Positions 1 to 8,497 are shown, counted from the first letter of the stretch. The stretch is DNA of 55,334 bases from Desulfocapsa sp. (GCA_022712975.1 JAFLJO010000144.1:1-55334), one strand, 5' to 3'. Numbers and translations are program-made. Notes: a model not told the origin generated them from the sequence alone.

Positions 1-309
1 TTAATGGATGTAAAATTAAATACACCAGAAGGTGACAAACTGGACATATTAGTTACATTAATTGAAGCCTATGAAGAAAAACATCACCCAATTCTTCCAC
101 CAGACCCGGTGGAAGCAATTATCCATCAAATGGAGAGTCAAAATTTATCGAGAAAGGACCTAGAACCACTCATAGGATCAAGGGCGAGAGTCTCTGAAAT
201 ATTGAATAAAAAACGTTCTCTATCGATTAATATGATCAGAAAACTTCAAGAAGGCTTAGGTATATCCGCTGAAACTCTCATTAAGCCATACAATTTACTT
301 ACTTTGTAA
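1..309 (+). CDS. higA: HigA-type antitoxin / HTH regulator, 5' end outside window
   Basis: This is the C-terminal part of a HigA-family antitoxin. The visible protein contains the segment TPEGDKLDILVTLIEAYEEK, which in HigA proteins lies in the N-terminal linker, followed by a cro/C1-type helix-turn-helix (about residues 40-90 of the visible part; SRKDLEPLIGSRARVSEILN reads as the DNA-binding core). Members of the family usually carry about 25-40 more residues upstream, and the frame is open to base 1 (a Leu codon before the first ATG at 4), so I treat it as truncated by the window edge rather than starting at 4. The family normally pairs with the HigB mRNA interferase encoded just upstream, which would be outside this window. 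Antitoxins of this type autorepress through their HTH. The neighbour downstream is an insertion sequence. Confidence 0.75.
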   Translation, partial: LMDVKLNTPEGDKLDILVTLIEAYEEKHHPILPPDPVEAIIHQMESQNLSRKDLEPLIGSRARVSEILNKKRSLSINMIRKLQEGLGISAETLIKPYNLLTL

Positions 310-422
310 TCTTCATGTTGAAAAGCATGTGCAACAGGTGACAACTGCGCTTAACCCCAATATTAGGACCACCTCTTTAAGTGGAATTTGCATTCCAAAA
401 CTGGTATAAAAGGAGAATGCAA

Positions 423-701
423 ATGCAAGGAAAAAGAAGATCACATTCGGACAAGTTCAAGGCAAAAGTCGCAATTGAGGCCATTAAGGGAATCAAGACA
501 CTCTCAGAGCTTGCAGCGGAATTTAAGATACACCCAAACCAGATTTCATCCTGGAAAAGACAACTGCAGGTAAACGCTGTCGAGCTTTTTACCCGGGGAA
601 AGAAAAATAAGTCCAGAACAGAGGAAGAGTTAACAGCTCCACTCTATGAAGAGATTGGACGATTAAAGATGGATGTCAAATGGCTTAAAAAAAAGCTGTG
701 A
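423..701 (+). CDS. IS3-family transposase OrfA (HTH subunit)
   Basis: OrfA of an IS3-type element binds the terminal inverted repeats and is normally fused to OrfB by -1 frameshifting. The protein shows the HTH_Tnp_1 pattern (FKAKVAIEAIKG...TLSELAAEFKIHPNQISSWK at about residues 10-50) followed by a short leucine/lysine-rich coiled-coil tail ending in KWLKKKL. I chose the ATG at 423 because an AGGAG ribosome-binding site lies at 411-415 with 7-base spacing; the frame is open further upstream to a GTG at 381. The last codons contain a run of eight A followed by G (687-695), the usual frameshift signal, and the stop overlaps the orfB GTG at 698. OrfA itself looks intact. Confidence 0.85.
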   Translation: MQGKRRSHSDKFKAKVAIEAIKGIKTLSELAAEFKIHPNQISSWKRQLQVNAVELFTRGKKNKSRTEEELTAPLYEEIGRLKMDVKWLKKKL

Positions 702-1544
702 GCCTGCCGCTCTACACTCGACGAAATTGGGTGGAGATGAGTCCTGGTTATTCCATTAGGCGACAATGTAGATTGGCAGGCGTATCGAGATCCTGTGTTT
801 ATTATCACCCCGCTATTGAAACAGAGGGAAACCTCTTGTTAATGCGGCTGATTGATGAACAGTATTTGCGGCATCCCGAATTTGGGTATCCACGAATGAC
901 GGATTGGTTACGAGATCATGGATATGAGGTTAATCATAAACGAGTGGCCCGCTTAATGCGGGTTATGGGGCTTCCAAGCCATAACACCAGGTCCCCATAC
1001 AAGCAAACCGGCTCCAGGGCATAAGATTTATCCATATTTGTTGCTACGCGATATAACCATAGATCAGGTGGATCAGGTGTGGAGCACAGATATAACGTAC
1101 ATCCCAATGCAACATGGGTTCATGTACCTTGTGGCAGTGATTGATTGGTACAGCCGCTACGTTCTTGCCTGGGAGCTCTCGAACACCATGGAAAGCCTTT
1201 TCTGTGTATCTGCATTACAGCATGCGCTAACGAAGGGCAATCCAACAATATTCAACACTGATCAGGGAGCTCAGTTCACCTCTGAAGCTTTTACCGGAGT
1301 GTTGCTTGACAAGAAAATTGCCATCAGCATGGATGGCCGTGGACGTGCCCTCGACAACGTTTTTATTGAACGTCTGTGGTGGACAGTTAAACATGAAGAC
1401 GTTTATCCTAGGGCGTACCCGGATGGGCATACTTTGTATAAGGGGTTGAAGAGGTATTTTAATTATTATAATAGAGAAAGGAAACATTCGGCGCTAGACA
1501 AAAGAACACCTTTTGAAGTATTCTCGACAGTATTGGCACTTTGA
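698..1544 (+). pseudogene. IS3-family transposase OrfB, frameshifted
   Basis: This is the DDE/rve integrase subunit. The first part (698-973) encodes the HTH_21-type region (SIRRQCRLAGVSRSCVYYHP, then MRLIDEQYLRHPEFGYPRMT), the second (about 975-1544) the catalytic core with WSTDITYIPM, the NTDQGAQFTSEAF segment and ERKHSALDKRTPFE near the end; the D, D and E positions are recognisable (TDIT, NTDQG, and the Glu in VFIERLWW). The two parts are in different frames. Removing one C from the CC at 974-975 restores a continuous reading GLQAITPGPHTSKPAPGHKI, exactly the spacing expected for the family, so a single-base insertion there is the break. Without it translation ends at 1024. It could be an authentic inactivating mutation or a sequencing error. 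Confidence 0.85.
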
Positions 1545-1788
1545 GCCAATGAGGCGAACGATCAATCCTTCTGGCTCGCTACGCTCGCCGTAGGTAGGTT
1601 TAACGCATTACGGACTCAAGAATGGGAAGAAGTAAACAAGAAAGGCCGCGCATGTCTCCACCCCCAGCCTCTCATTCTCAAGTCACACACTGCGGCGCTC
1701 GGGTTGTGCTCCTCAGCGTTGCCCTATCCTCCGAGTGTGCAGAGAGGGTATTACTAGGTCATAGGCTTTGTTGAAAGGGAATATTGAT

Positions 1789-1816
1789 GCTTTTCCCGAG
1801 CAGGGAAAAGCTTTTT
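1789..1816 (+). terminator. Hairpin with T-run, probable rho-independent terminator
   Basis: Perfect stem GCTTTTCCC (1789-1797) and GGGAAAAGC (1803-1811) around a 5-base loop, followed by TTTTT at 1812-1816 on the plus strand. On the minus strand the stem directly follows the stop codon of the gene remnant at 1815-1817, so it may equally be the former terminator of that gene. Confidence 0.6.
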
Positions 1817-1988
1817 AGATGGCGGTGAGCATAGGTTCATCTGCCGTAAAAAGGCGTTGTAGATTCACCTTAAATTTGTCACCCCGTGGTTTAAGAATGG
1901 GGGATGCCCAGTCAAACTTGAATAACTTTACTGAATAAATAAGGAGGGATGTTACTTGGCAACTGAAACCGAAATTTGAAACTTATTT
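1815..1988 (-). pseudogene. Unrecognised C-terminal gene remnant
   Basis: Reading the minus strand downward, the frame ending in TAA at 1815-1817 is open for about 58 codons and its last 35 residues look protein-like (for example FDWASPILKPRGDKFKVNLQ). There is no start codon with a ribosome-binding site in front of it, and a hairpin follows the stop directly. I do not recognise the family. It may be the tail of a gene destroyed by insertion; the frame could also be chance. Confidence 0.3.
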
Positions 1989-2130
1989 TATCGTTATAAA
2001 TTCCCCACCTTCAACTGGGGATTTCTATCTTGCAAAAAACAGCTAAGTGAACACTTGACACCTGTAAGGTTAAATGGGACAGGCCAATAGTTCAGGGAAC
2101 ACCACAAATAGGATAGAAATAGGATAGGAT

Positions 2131-2175
2131 CAGGCTTCCAAGTTGTTAAATTGAGAATACTAATTTGGAAGCCTG
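2131..2175. repeat. REP-like palindrome with GGGGTCAGGCTTCCAA motif
   Basis: CAGGCTTCCAA at 2131-2141 and its exact complement TTGGAAGCCTG at 2165-2175 form an 11-bp stem with a 23-base loop. The right arm reads, on the minus strand, ATGGGGTCAGGCTTCCAA. Sequences beginning TGGGGTCAGG are commonly found beside REP-associated tyrosine (Y1) transposases; no such transposase is present here, so a solitary relic is likely. A related GGGACAGG motif occurs at 2079-2086 and 2203-2210. Confidence 0.5.
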
Positions 2176-2237
2176 ACCCCATTTTTAGAAAAGGTAGAAA
2201 GGGGACAGGTGATTGGATTGTAAGAAGTGAAGAAAAA

Positions 2238-2492
2238 TTATTCTACAATGATTTCCTTGGAGAGTTTTTCGAAAATTATTTGACCAATCCCCTTTACCAA
2301 CACGATATCTTCGGGTGATTTGAAATCTCCATTGTCTTTACGGTACTGGACAATTGCTGCGGCTTTAACTTCGCCAATTCCTGGAAGTGTGGCTAACATT
2401 CCCTCATCGGCTGTATTGATGTTGATTGCAGCCAGTGCGATATTTACAGTTAGAAATATAAAACTGAACAAGAGTAGTAGCATTTTTTTCAT
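2238..2492 (-). CDS. Helix-hairpin-helix protein, ComEA family, exported
   Basis: 84-residue protein with a signal peptide (positively charged MKK, hydrophobic LLLLFSFIFLTVNIALA, cleavage probably near residue 21) and one complete ComEA-type pair of helix-hairpin-helix motifs: INTADEGMLATLPGIGEVKA and SPEDIVLVKGIGQIIFEKLS. ComEA domains bind double-stranded DNA in the periplasm and act in natural transformation, but in Proteobacteria many such stand-alone proteins occur without a full competence system. A GGAG ribosome-binding site precedes the ATG. It lies downstream of pldA with a 120-base gap and may be its own unit. The DNA-binding role is a family inference. Confidence 0.85.
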   Translation of the reverse strand: MKKMLLLLFSFIFLTVNIALAAININTADEGMLATLPGIGEVKAAAIVQYRKDNGDFKSPEDIVLVKGIGQIIFEKLSKEIIVE

Positions 2493-2612
2493 GATGGTCT
2501 CCTTGTGTATAATCTTCTTAATGGGCTATCTGGACTTTCACCTGTACACTATGAGTAGGCTATCATTGTTCTGTCGTCTTTGTCAAATTGAATTTCAAAA
2601 GAGCCATATTAA

Positions 2613-3653
2613 TCATAGCCAATCGGTTAAAGAAACACCAATTCCAATTGTATTTACATACTGGTTATAATCTATAAGGCTTTCACCATATCCGGTAAAA
2701 TACTGGGCATAGCCCTTTAAATACGGCCAGTTCCCTAAAGGAAAGCTCCAGCTAAACTCAAAGGCGCCTCGTTTAAACCCTGATTCAATATTATTACGGG
2801 ACATCATACTGAACACATTTTCACCTACTTTATAAGATGCTGTAAGTTCATAGTGCCCAAGATAATCTGTAATATCAGCGTTATCATCATCTACAGAATC
2901 TTCAGGAATTCGATACCAAGGCTTAAAGCTCATAGCAAGATTTCCTCGTTCCAGGGTAAACCAGGCATAAACCCGATTCCAGCTGCGAGACAAGGTACCT
3001 CCACGACCATTGGATTGATGCACTATTCCAAAAGAATTCCATGCGTTGGTAAAACCAAGGAATTCCCAATTGGGATGAAACTGCACCCACGCTTCCGGTT
3101 CATGATTGGTTTCACGGAAAGGGGAAGATGCATCTTTGTTATATACCTGCCAGAATGAACGATTAGTATATGCTGCATATATATCAAAAGTATCATTAAA
3201 GAGACCCACCAGTAGTGGAAATTTGAGACTGATTTGGAATTTTGCTTCCACAGCATCCAGGGAAATATTTGAGTCATTAAATTGTTCTTCTAAAAATTCG
3301 GTATTATAGGGAGTACTATTATATGAAGCCCCCAAAGCATAGTTTGGCTTGTGAGCCATAAGCGTAAAAGGTTGCAGGACATGCTTTTTATCATACTGGA
3401 CACGCTCTTGAACAACTTCCCTGGCAGGTTCGTCTTTGGCTTTTTCTATATCTGTATCGTCATGAATCTGTTTTTCACACTGCAAGCGGAGCTCACCAAT
3501 AGTCATAGAGTCCGTTGCTGTTTTCAATGATTCAGCCATACAGTCTTGAAGCTCTATGGCTTGAACATTTTGCAAAAGAGCAAAAGATATTCCAAATATC
3601 ATTCCTGTATATCTGACATAGTGTTTCCAATTCTTTATACAAACATCAATCAT
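2613..3653 (-). CDS. pldA: Outer-membrane phospholipase A (OMPLA)
   Basis: 346 residues. OMPLA is a dimeric 12-stranded outer-membrane barrel that hydrolyses phospholipids misplaced in the outer leaflet, using calcium. The catalytic elements are visible: His212 and Ser214 in VHQSNGR, and Asn226 in SRSWNRVY. A signal anchor (about residues 12-32) precedes a long polar stretch (35-95) before the barrel, and the protein ends in an aromatic residue pair (DWL) typical of outer-membrane barrels. It follows the CoA-transferase gene by 17 bases, so it may be the tail of that operon. The Mla systems elsewhere in the window deal with the same substrate (mislocalised phospholipid). The N-terminal polar insertion is longer than in E. 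coli PldA. Confidence 0.93.
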   Translation of the reverse strand: MIDVCIKNWKHYVRYTGMIFGISFALLQNVQAIELQDCMAESLKTATDSMTIGELRLQCEKQIHDDTDIEKAKDEPAREVVQERVQYDKKHVLQPFTLMAHKPNYALGASYNSTPYNTEFLEEQFNDSNISLDAVEAKFQISLKFPLLVGLFNDTFDIYAAYTNRSFWQVYNKDASSPFRETNHEPEAWVQFHPNWEFLGFTNAWNSFGIVHQSNGRGGTLSRSWNRVYAWFTLERGNLAMSFKPWYRIPEDSVDDDNADITDYLGHYELTASYKVGENVFSMMSRNNIESGFKRGAFEFSWSFPLGNWPYLKGYAQYFTGYGESLIDYNQYVNTIGIGVSLTDWL

Positions 3654-3670
3654 TGATTCACAGGTCTCCT

Positions 3671-5548
3671 TTAAAATTCAATGCGAAAACTATAGACACC
3701 TTCTTCAACAGAACTCTTTACCTTATACCCGGACTTATTAAATATAGCCTGCATTCGTTTATTATCACGAAGAACTTCCGCTGTAAATCCTGCAATACCA
3801 CTGGCCTTGGCAAGAGTTATTAGATGTCTGAACATAAAGGTTCCAAGACCTTTACTCTGCCATTCATCACGAATAACGAAGGCAACTTCAGCAAGATTAG
3901 TCCGTTCATCAAGATAGTATCGTCCTACTGCAACAATATCATCACCATGAGCTTCGGGCAGAGTTCCAACAATGGCTACATCTTTACGATGATCAACATA
4001 GACAAAATTTTGTATTTCACGTTGCCCGAAGTGTTGATTGTGACTCATAAATCTATAGTAGAGTGTTTCCTGCGAAAGATCGTACAGAAGGTCACGCATC
4101 AGAGGTGCATCGGTCGGGTGGATGGGCCTGAAATAAATTTCAGTACCAGTATCCAGTAGGTACGTTGCTTTCATCATATCCTGGGGAGCGACCACAAATT
4201 TCCCTTCAACCTCAACAAAATCCTGACGAATATACTTTACTTCAATGGCATCTTTTAAGAGCTGTTCACGATGATCCGGATGGGCAATAGAGATAAGCGC
4301 CAGAGTCCGATCCTGAATCGATTTCCCATGAAGATAAGCAACTCCATATTCAGTTACCACATAATGAACAGTGGCACGGCTTACAACAACTCCTGCACCA
4401 AGGCTCAAATGGGCATTGATTCGTGACCGCCCGTCTATTGTGGTTGAAGGGATGGTAATAATTGCCCTGCCACCTTCAGAGCGTGCAGCACCCCTGTTAA
4501 AATCCACTTGACCACCAACCCCTGAATAGAAAAAACCATCTTCAGAATCGGAACATACCTGTCCGGTGAGATCAATTTCCAGTGCCATATTAATGGAAAC
4601 CATGCGCTTCTGTTTTCCGATCACATTGGAATCATTTACATATTCCGTGGGACGAAAAGAAAACAATGGATTATCATCTATAAAATCATAGAGTTCTTTA
4701 GTTCCCATACAAAAACTGGCAACAACCTTGCCACGGTCAGTGGATTTTCTATTTCCGTTCACAGCTCCGCTTTTAATCAACTTAAGAATATCGTCAGTGA
4801 TAAGCTCTGTGTGAATACCAAGATCATGTTTTTCCTTTAATGCCAGAATTACAGCCTGAGGGATTCTTCCCACACCTGGAATTCTCCCAAATCCAAATTC
4901 TACAGTAGATCCGTTGGACACAAGGCCTGTCACAAATCGTGCGATCTTGACACTAACCGCGTGTGGAGGTTTTGATTCACGTTCAAGAAGTGGTACATCA
5001 GCGGGAACAAGGATATCCAGGTCATACACATCAATCAGACTATCCCCTCGCGTCCATGGCATCTGAGGATTCACCTGGGCGATCACAAGGGAGGCATTTT
5101 TCGCGGCACTCTTTACAATATCAACGGATACTCCAAGACTCATTTTGCCACGTGAGTCCGGTGGTGTTACCTGGATCAGTGCCACATCCAGTGGAAGTTG
5201 TCCAGAGTCAAAAAGCCTTGGGATATCAGACATCAGAACAGGTGTGTAATCACCACGTCCTTCTTGAATGACTGCACGTACATTATGACCGATATAAAAT
5301 GAATTTACTTTGAAACAACTTGCGAACTTTTTTTCGGCATACGGTGCATTGCCCTTGGTAAGAAGCAATACAATTTCCACATCAGCAAGCTTCCCTGCAA
5401 TTTTAGTCATCGCCTCAACAAGGACAGTTGGTTCACCACATCCTGTACCAAGAAATACACGATATCCTGATTGTAACTGTGACAAAGCCCGTTTCGGAGT
5501 CTTTATCATATCCTTGTAGGTTTCTTTCCAGTTAGGGTCGTATTCCAT
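3671..5548 (-). CDS. Acetyl-CoA hydrolase/CoA-transferase fused to GNAT acetyltransferase
   Basis: 625 residues in two domains. Residues about 10-450 are a family-I CoA-transferase of the 4-hydroxybutyrate/acetyl-CoA hydrolase type: the glycine-rich segment VEFGFGRIPGVGRIP (about 216-230), the LGIHTELITDD segment with the probable catalytic Glu248, and GFFYSGVGGQVDFNRGA. Residues about 468-625 are a GNAT domain (IYFRPIHPTDAPLM, AEVAFVIRDEWQSKGLGTFM as the acetyl-CoA-binding Q/R-x-x-G-x-G/A-like loop). The first moves CoA between acyl-CoA and acetate or other acids; the second, by family, acetylates an amino group, possibly a lysine of a metabolic enzyme. A good AGGAG precedes the ATG. It starts 9 bases after the acyl-CoA synthetase gene, clearly co-transcribed. 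Substrate identity is not determinable from sequence. Confidence 0.9.
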   Translation of the reverse strand: MEYDPNWKETYKDMIKTPKRALSQLQSGYRVFLGTGCGEPTVLVEAMTKIAGKLADVEIVLLLTKGNAPYAEKKFASCFKVNSFYIGHNVRAVIQEGRGDYTPVLMSDIPRLFDSGQLPLDVALIQVTPPDSRGKMSLGVSVDIVKSAAKNASLVIAQVNPQMPWTRGDSLIDVYDLDILVPADVPLLERESKPPHAVSVKIARFVTGLVSNGSTVEFGFGRIPGVGRIPQAVILALKEKHDLGIHTELITDDILKLIKSGAVNGNRKSTDRGKVVASFCMGTKELYDFIDDNPLFSFRPTEYVNDSNVIGKQKRMVSINMALEIDLTGQVCSDSEDGFFYSGVGGQVDFNRGAARSEGGRAIITIPSTTIDGRSRINAHLSLGAGVVVSRATVHYVVTEYGVAYLHGKSIQDRTLALISIAHPDHREQLLKDAIEVKYIRQDFVEVEGKFVVAPQDMMKATYLLDTGTEIYFRPIHPTDAPLMRDLLYDLSQETLYYRFMSHNQHFGQREIQNFVYVDHRKDVAIVGTLPEAHGDDIVAVGRYYLDERTNLAEVAFVIRDEWQSKGLGTFMFRHLITLAKASGIAGFTAEVLRDNKRMQAIFNKSGYKVKSSVEEGVYSFRIEF

Positions 5549-5557
5549 TTTGCACTC

Positions 5558-7669
5558 CTACTTCTTCTGCTTCTGTTCCGGCAATGGCGCCAGCGTCATT
5601 CGAGTATCAGCCACCACTGGTTCGGAGCCAAAATCACCAACTATAAAAGGGTTAATATCAAGCTCTAAAATCTGTGGAAAATCTGTTGTTAACTGACTGA
5701 TTCTTTGCAAACCTGAGGCAATGGCTGCGATATCCACCCCGTCATGCCCCCTGCGCCCCTGGAGCATAGCGTAGGATTTAGTGGATTTAAGCATTTGAAT
5801 TGCTTCCTGTTCGGTAATTGGTGCAAGATGAAAGGTCACGTCCTTCATTACTTCCACAAAAATACCTCCAAGACCAAACATCAACATGGGGCCAAACTGT
5901 GGGTCCCGGGTCATACCGATAATAACTTCAAGCCCCTTGCCGGCCATTTTTTCCACATAAACCCCGTGAATCCTGGCTTCAGGTACTTTTTTACTGATTT
6001 TCAGGGTCATTAAATCATAGGTATCTTCTGCAACCTCAGAGTTCGCAACATTCAAAAAAACGCCGCCCAGATCGGTTTTATGGATAATATCAGGAGAAAC
6101 AATTTTCATGGCAACCGGAAATCCAATACGTTCTGCAATTTCTACAGCTTCTTCGACGTTGGATGCAAGAGCACCTTCAGGAACATGAAAGCCATAGGCA
6201 CCCAGAACATCTTTGCCCTTTACTTCACCAAGCTGGAGCATACCTGTTCGCTGACGACGGAAGAGAATACGCTCAACCCTTCTACGATTCACTTTAAAAC
6301 GAGTGACTGTCCGTGGTGGTCTTTGTTTCCAGGCAGCATATTCTCCCATGCCCTTAAGGGCTGCAACTGCTCTTTCCGGCGAGTCGTAACAAGGCAGCCC
6401 CGCCCTTACAAGCTGCTCTATTGAAACCGTTTCATTGCAACAACCCATAAAAACAGCCAAAATGGGTTTGGCACCGTCGATACTTGCAGCAATTGCCTTT
6501 GCCGTTTCAGCAAGTTTAGCCGTGGCACGGGGAGTGAGAACGACAAGAATTGAGTCAACCCCTGGATCTCCAAGAGCCTTTTTTACTGCATTGGCATATC
6601 CGGCAGGATCAATATCGCCTAATATTTTTATAGGGCTACTGCCCGTTAACGATAGTTGAGGGTCACTAAGATTTCCACTTTGGGGCTCGCACTCAACAAC
6701 ATTCAATCCGGCACCTTCAACAGCATCTGCAGCCATGATACCCGGGCCACCGGCATTGGTTATGATGAAAACATTATTTCCCTTAGGCAGAGGTTGCATG
6801 GAAAATGCTGAGGCGTAATCAAACAAAGATTCAAAAGTATCTGCCCTGATTACCCCTGAACGCTTAAAAGCTGCCCCGTAAGCGGTATCAGTACTTGCAA
6901 GAACACCAGTATGGGATACTGTTGCTTTTAACCCTGCCTGTGTCGTTCCTGATTTCAAGATTATTACAGGCTTTTTATTGGCAGCATCTTCAGCAGCTTT
7001 TATAAAGTTTTTACCTGATATAATATTTTCCAGGTAGCCAACGATAACCTTGGTCTGTTTATCTTTTGCAAGATATGCCAAGATATCAATCCCTGAAATA
7101 TTAGTCTTATTGCCGACGCTTATCAGTTTCGCTACTCCCAGGTGTTTATTGATGGCTAGATCCAGCATGACGCTACAAAGGGCACCCGACTGTGAAAACA
7201 CTGAAATCCCACCGACATCAGGCATGTCCCCGGCAAAAGAAGCATTGATACTTTTGGCGGTATTCATAAAACCGAGACAATTTGGCCCTAGAAGCCTAAT
7301 ATCCCGGCGTTGACAAAGCGCTGCCAGTTCCTTTTCCAGCACAGCTCCTTCAGAACCGCTTTCGCAATATCCAGAAGCTGTAACGATCACTGCTTTTACC
7401 TTCGCCTTTGCACATTCATCTATTAAATCTTTAATCTGTGTACTGGGAATAGCAGTTATAACAAGATCGATCTCCTTTCCATAATCAGCAAGCGATGAAA
7501 AACAGGGCAATCCGAGTATTTCGGTAATAGCTGGATTTATTGGTATGATGGTGCCCTTAAAACCATCTCGTATCAAATTGTGAAGGATAGTGTTGCCAAC
7601 TTTACCTACTGTTCGGGAGGCACCAACGACAGCAATACTTTCTGGGGCAAACAGTTTGTCTATGCTCAT
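5558..7669 (-). CDS. Acetate-CoA ligase (ADP-forming), fused alpha and beta subunits
   Basis: 703 residues. The enzyme interconverts acyl-CoA, ADP and phosphate with acid, CoA and ATP, giving substrate-level ATP. The alpha part has a CoA-binding Rossmann domain (SIAVVGASRTVGKVGN at about 10-25), LLGPNCLGFMN and the SHTG motif carrying the conserved phosphohistidine (KATVSHTGVLAS). The beta part (about 470-703) is an ATP-grasp domain (GFPVAMKIVSPDIIHKTDLGG, and MTRDPQFGPMLMFGLGGIFV). I chose the ATG at 7669, preceded by GAGG with 8-base spacing; the frame continues to 7735 upstream but the family begins at MSIDKLFAPESIAVVG. The alpha-beta fusion order is the usual one for bacterial Acd. Peptidyl-lysine acetyltransferases of the Pat type also contain this module, but here no GNAT is attached; it sits on the neighbouring protein instead. 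Confidence 0.92.
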   Translation of the reverse strand: MSIDKLFAPESIAVVGASRTVGKVGNTILHNLIRDGFKGTIIPINPAITEILGLPCFSSLADYGKEIDLVITAIPSTQIKDLIDECAKAKVKAVIVTASGYCESGSEGAVLEKELAALCQRRDIRLLGPNCLGFMNTAKSINASFAGDMPDVGGISVFSQSGALCSVMLDLAINKHLGVAKLISVGNKTNISGIDILAYLAKDKQTKVIVGYLENIISGKNFIKAAEDAANKKPVIILKSGTTQAGLKATVSHTGVLASTDTAYGAAFKRSGVIRADTFESLFDYASAFSMQPLPKGNNVFIITNAGGPGIMAADAVEGAGLNVVECEPQSGNLSDPQLSLTGSSPIKILGDIDPAGYANAVKKALGDPGVDSILVVLTPRATAKLAETAKAIAASIDGAKPILAVFMGCCNETVSIEQLVRAGLPCYDSPERAVAALKGMGEYAAWKQRPPRTVTRFKVNRRRVERILFRRQRTGMLQLGEVKGKDVLGAYGFHVPEGALASNVEEAVEIAERIGFPVAMKIVSPDIIHKTDLGGVFLNVANSEVAEDTYDLMTLKISKKVPEARIHGVYVEKMAGKGLEVIIGMTRDPQFGPMLMFGLGGIFVEVMKDVTFHLAPITEQEAIQMLKSTKSYAMLQGRRGHDGVDIAAIASGLQRISQLTTDFPQILELDINPFIVGDFGSEPVVADTRMTLAPLPEQKQKK

Positions 7670-7773
7670 AAAACATACCTCGTAAATGCTTCTGCTGGTT
7701 ATTGTTTTTATTGCCGTTACAATCGTACGATACAAGGAAAAAAGACATCTGCCGGCTTGTGTTGTCAGGTGTC

Positions 7774-7815
7774 AGTTGTCAGTTACTGAAAACTTATAAC
7801 TGAACACTGACAACT
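7774..7815. repeat. Hairpin-forming short repeat
   Basis: AGTTGTCAGT (7774-7783) and ACTGACAACT (7806-7815) form a perfect 10-bp stem with a loop containing TGAAAACTTATAACTGAAC. The sequence is built of TCAGTT/TCAGTG-like units resembling the spacer of the repeat at 10829-10922. It sits between the CBS-domain gene and the acyl-CoA synthetase gene on the minus strand, so it would be transcribed inside the operon. There is no T-run. Confidence 0.6.
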
Positions 7816-7820
7816 TCCCT

Positions 7821-8459
7821 TCAACTTTTCTTAACAGAAAATCCATTCTCTTCAAATAACTCCAGAACTGCTGCAATTTTAAAGGTGTTAATTCTGACGT
7901 AAATGGTATCGCCAGCTTCTTTATCATAAATACGAAGTACTCTGGTGAATGGAATCCTTTCCTTCTCAAGAAAGGTTACAAGCTTAGTCATAATGGTTGG
8001 GCTGCCATCATCATGTATACCTATTAGTACCGCTCCTTTTTCACCCACACCGAATAAAGTTCTGTAGGCAGCATTAAGATCACTGGTTGAAAAAATCCCT
8101 ATCACCCGCTCTCCATCCAGTACCGGTAATGCACCGAGCTGATCTTTATCAAACAGAAACAGAGCATCATCAAGAGTTGAATCAACCCCTAAGGTAACAC
8201 ATTCTGTTGACATAATTTCAGATACTGCAGTTTTCTGAACCCGCTCATACACAAGTCTTTGTTCGCTGTCGCTGATCACTGAAGAAGGATAAGCAGAACG
8301 TAAATCACGATCTGTCAGGATTCCCAGCAATTTTCCATATTCATCAACTACAGGAAGATGACGAAAACGATATTCATTGAGTAGAGCTCTTGCTTCGGGA
8401 AGAAGCATAGCTGGAGAAACTGTAATGGGATCTGGTGTCATATGTCGTAAAATATACAT
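7821..8459 (-). CDS. CBS-pair plus ACT-like protein (AcuB-like)
   Basis: 212 residues: two CBS domains (residues about 1-65, MTPDPITVSPAMLLPEAR, and 78-135, MSTECVTLGVDSTLDDAL) forming a Bateman module that in this family binds adenosyl compounds, then a C-terminal ACT-like region (about 145-212, GAVLIGIHDDGSPTIMTKL). The same CBS-CBS-ACT order is found in AcuB of the Bacillus acuABC operon, whose AcuA (GNAT) and AcuC (deacetylase) control acetyl-CoA synthetase by lysine acetylation. Here an AcuC-like gene lies directly upstream and a GNAT domain two genes downstream. I infer an energy- or ligand-sensing role in this acyl-CoA cluster. No membrane segment is present. Confidence 0.85.
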   Translation of the reverse strand: MYILRHMTPDPITVSPAMLLPEARALLNEYRFRHLPVVDEYGKLLGILTDRDLRSAYPSSVISDSEQRLVYERVQKTAVSEIMSTECVTLGVDSTLDDALFLFDKDQLGALPVLDGERVIGIFSTSDLNAAYRTLFGVGEKGAVLIGIHDDGSPTIMTKLVTFLEKERIPFTRVLRIYDKEAGDTIYVRINTFKIAAVLELFEENGFSVKKS

Positions 8460-8497
8460 ATCTACCTCTAAAAAAGTTAAGTTTATAAAAAACCGAG

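Larger units (their letters stand above)
381..1544 (+). mobile_element. IS3-family insertion sequence, decayed
   Basis: Two overlapping reading frames in the arrangement of IS3-family elements: a small HTH protein (orfA) and a DDE integrase (orfB) in the -1 frame, joined by an A8-G slippery run at 687-695 just before the orfA stop. The range given covers the coding part only. I could not identify the terminal inverted repeats or a target duplication by eye, so the true ends (probably within about 320-380 on the left and 1545-1620 on the right) are unknown. The orfB frame is broken (see the pseudogene entry), so the copy is probably not autonomous. Confidence 0.8.
1545..2237. other. Gene-poor region with remnants and palindromes
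   Basis: About 690 bases without an intact gene. It holds the right flank of the IS3 element (1545 to about 1760, with a small palindromic stretch at about 1573-1595), a perfect 9-bp hairpin with a T-run at 1789-1816, an open but start-less frame on the minus strand (1815-1988) and an 11-bp perfect inverted repeat at 2131-2175. Other open frames here are short and have no ribosome-binding site. It reads as a degraded insertion hotspot. Confidence 0.6.

Noticed and set aside
1227..1487. Minus-strand ORF inside the IS3 integrase
   Set aside because: It is the antisense of the conserved integrase core.
7736..7820. Possible terminator between the CBS-ACT gene and the acyl-CoA synthetase
   Set aside because: The hairpin at 7774-7815 has no T-run in either direction.
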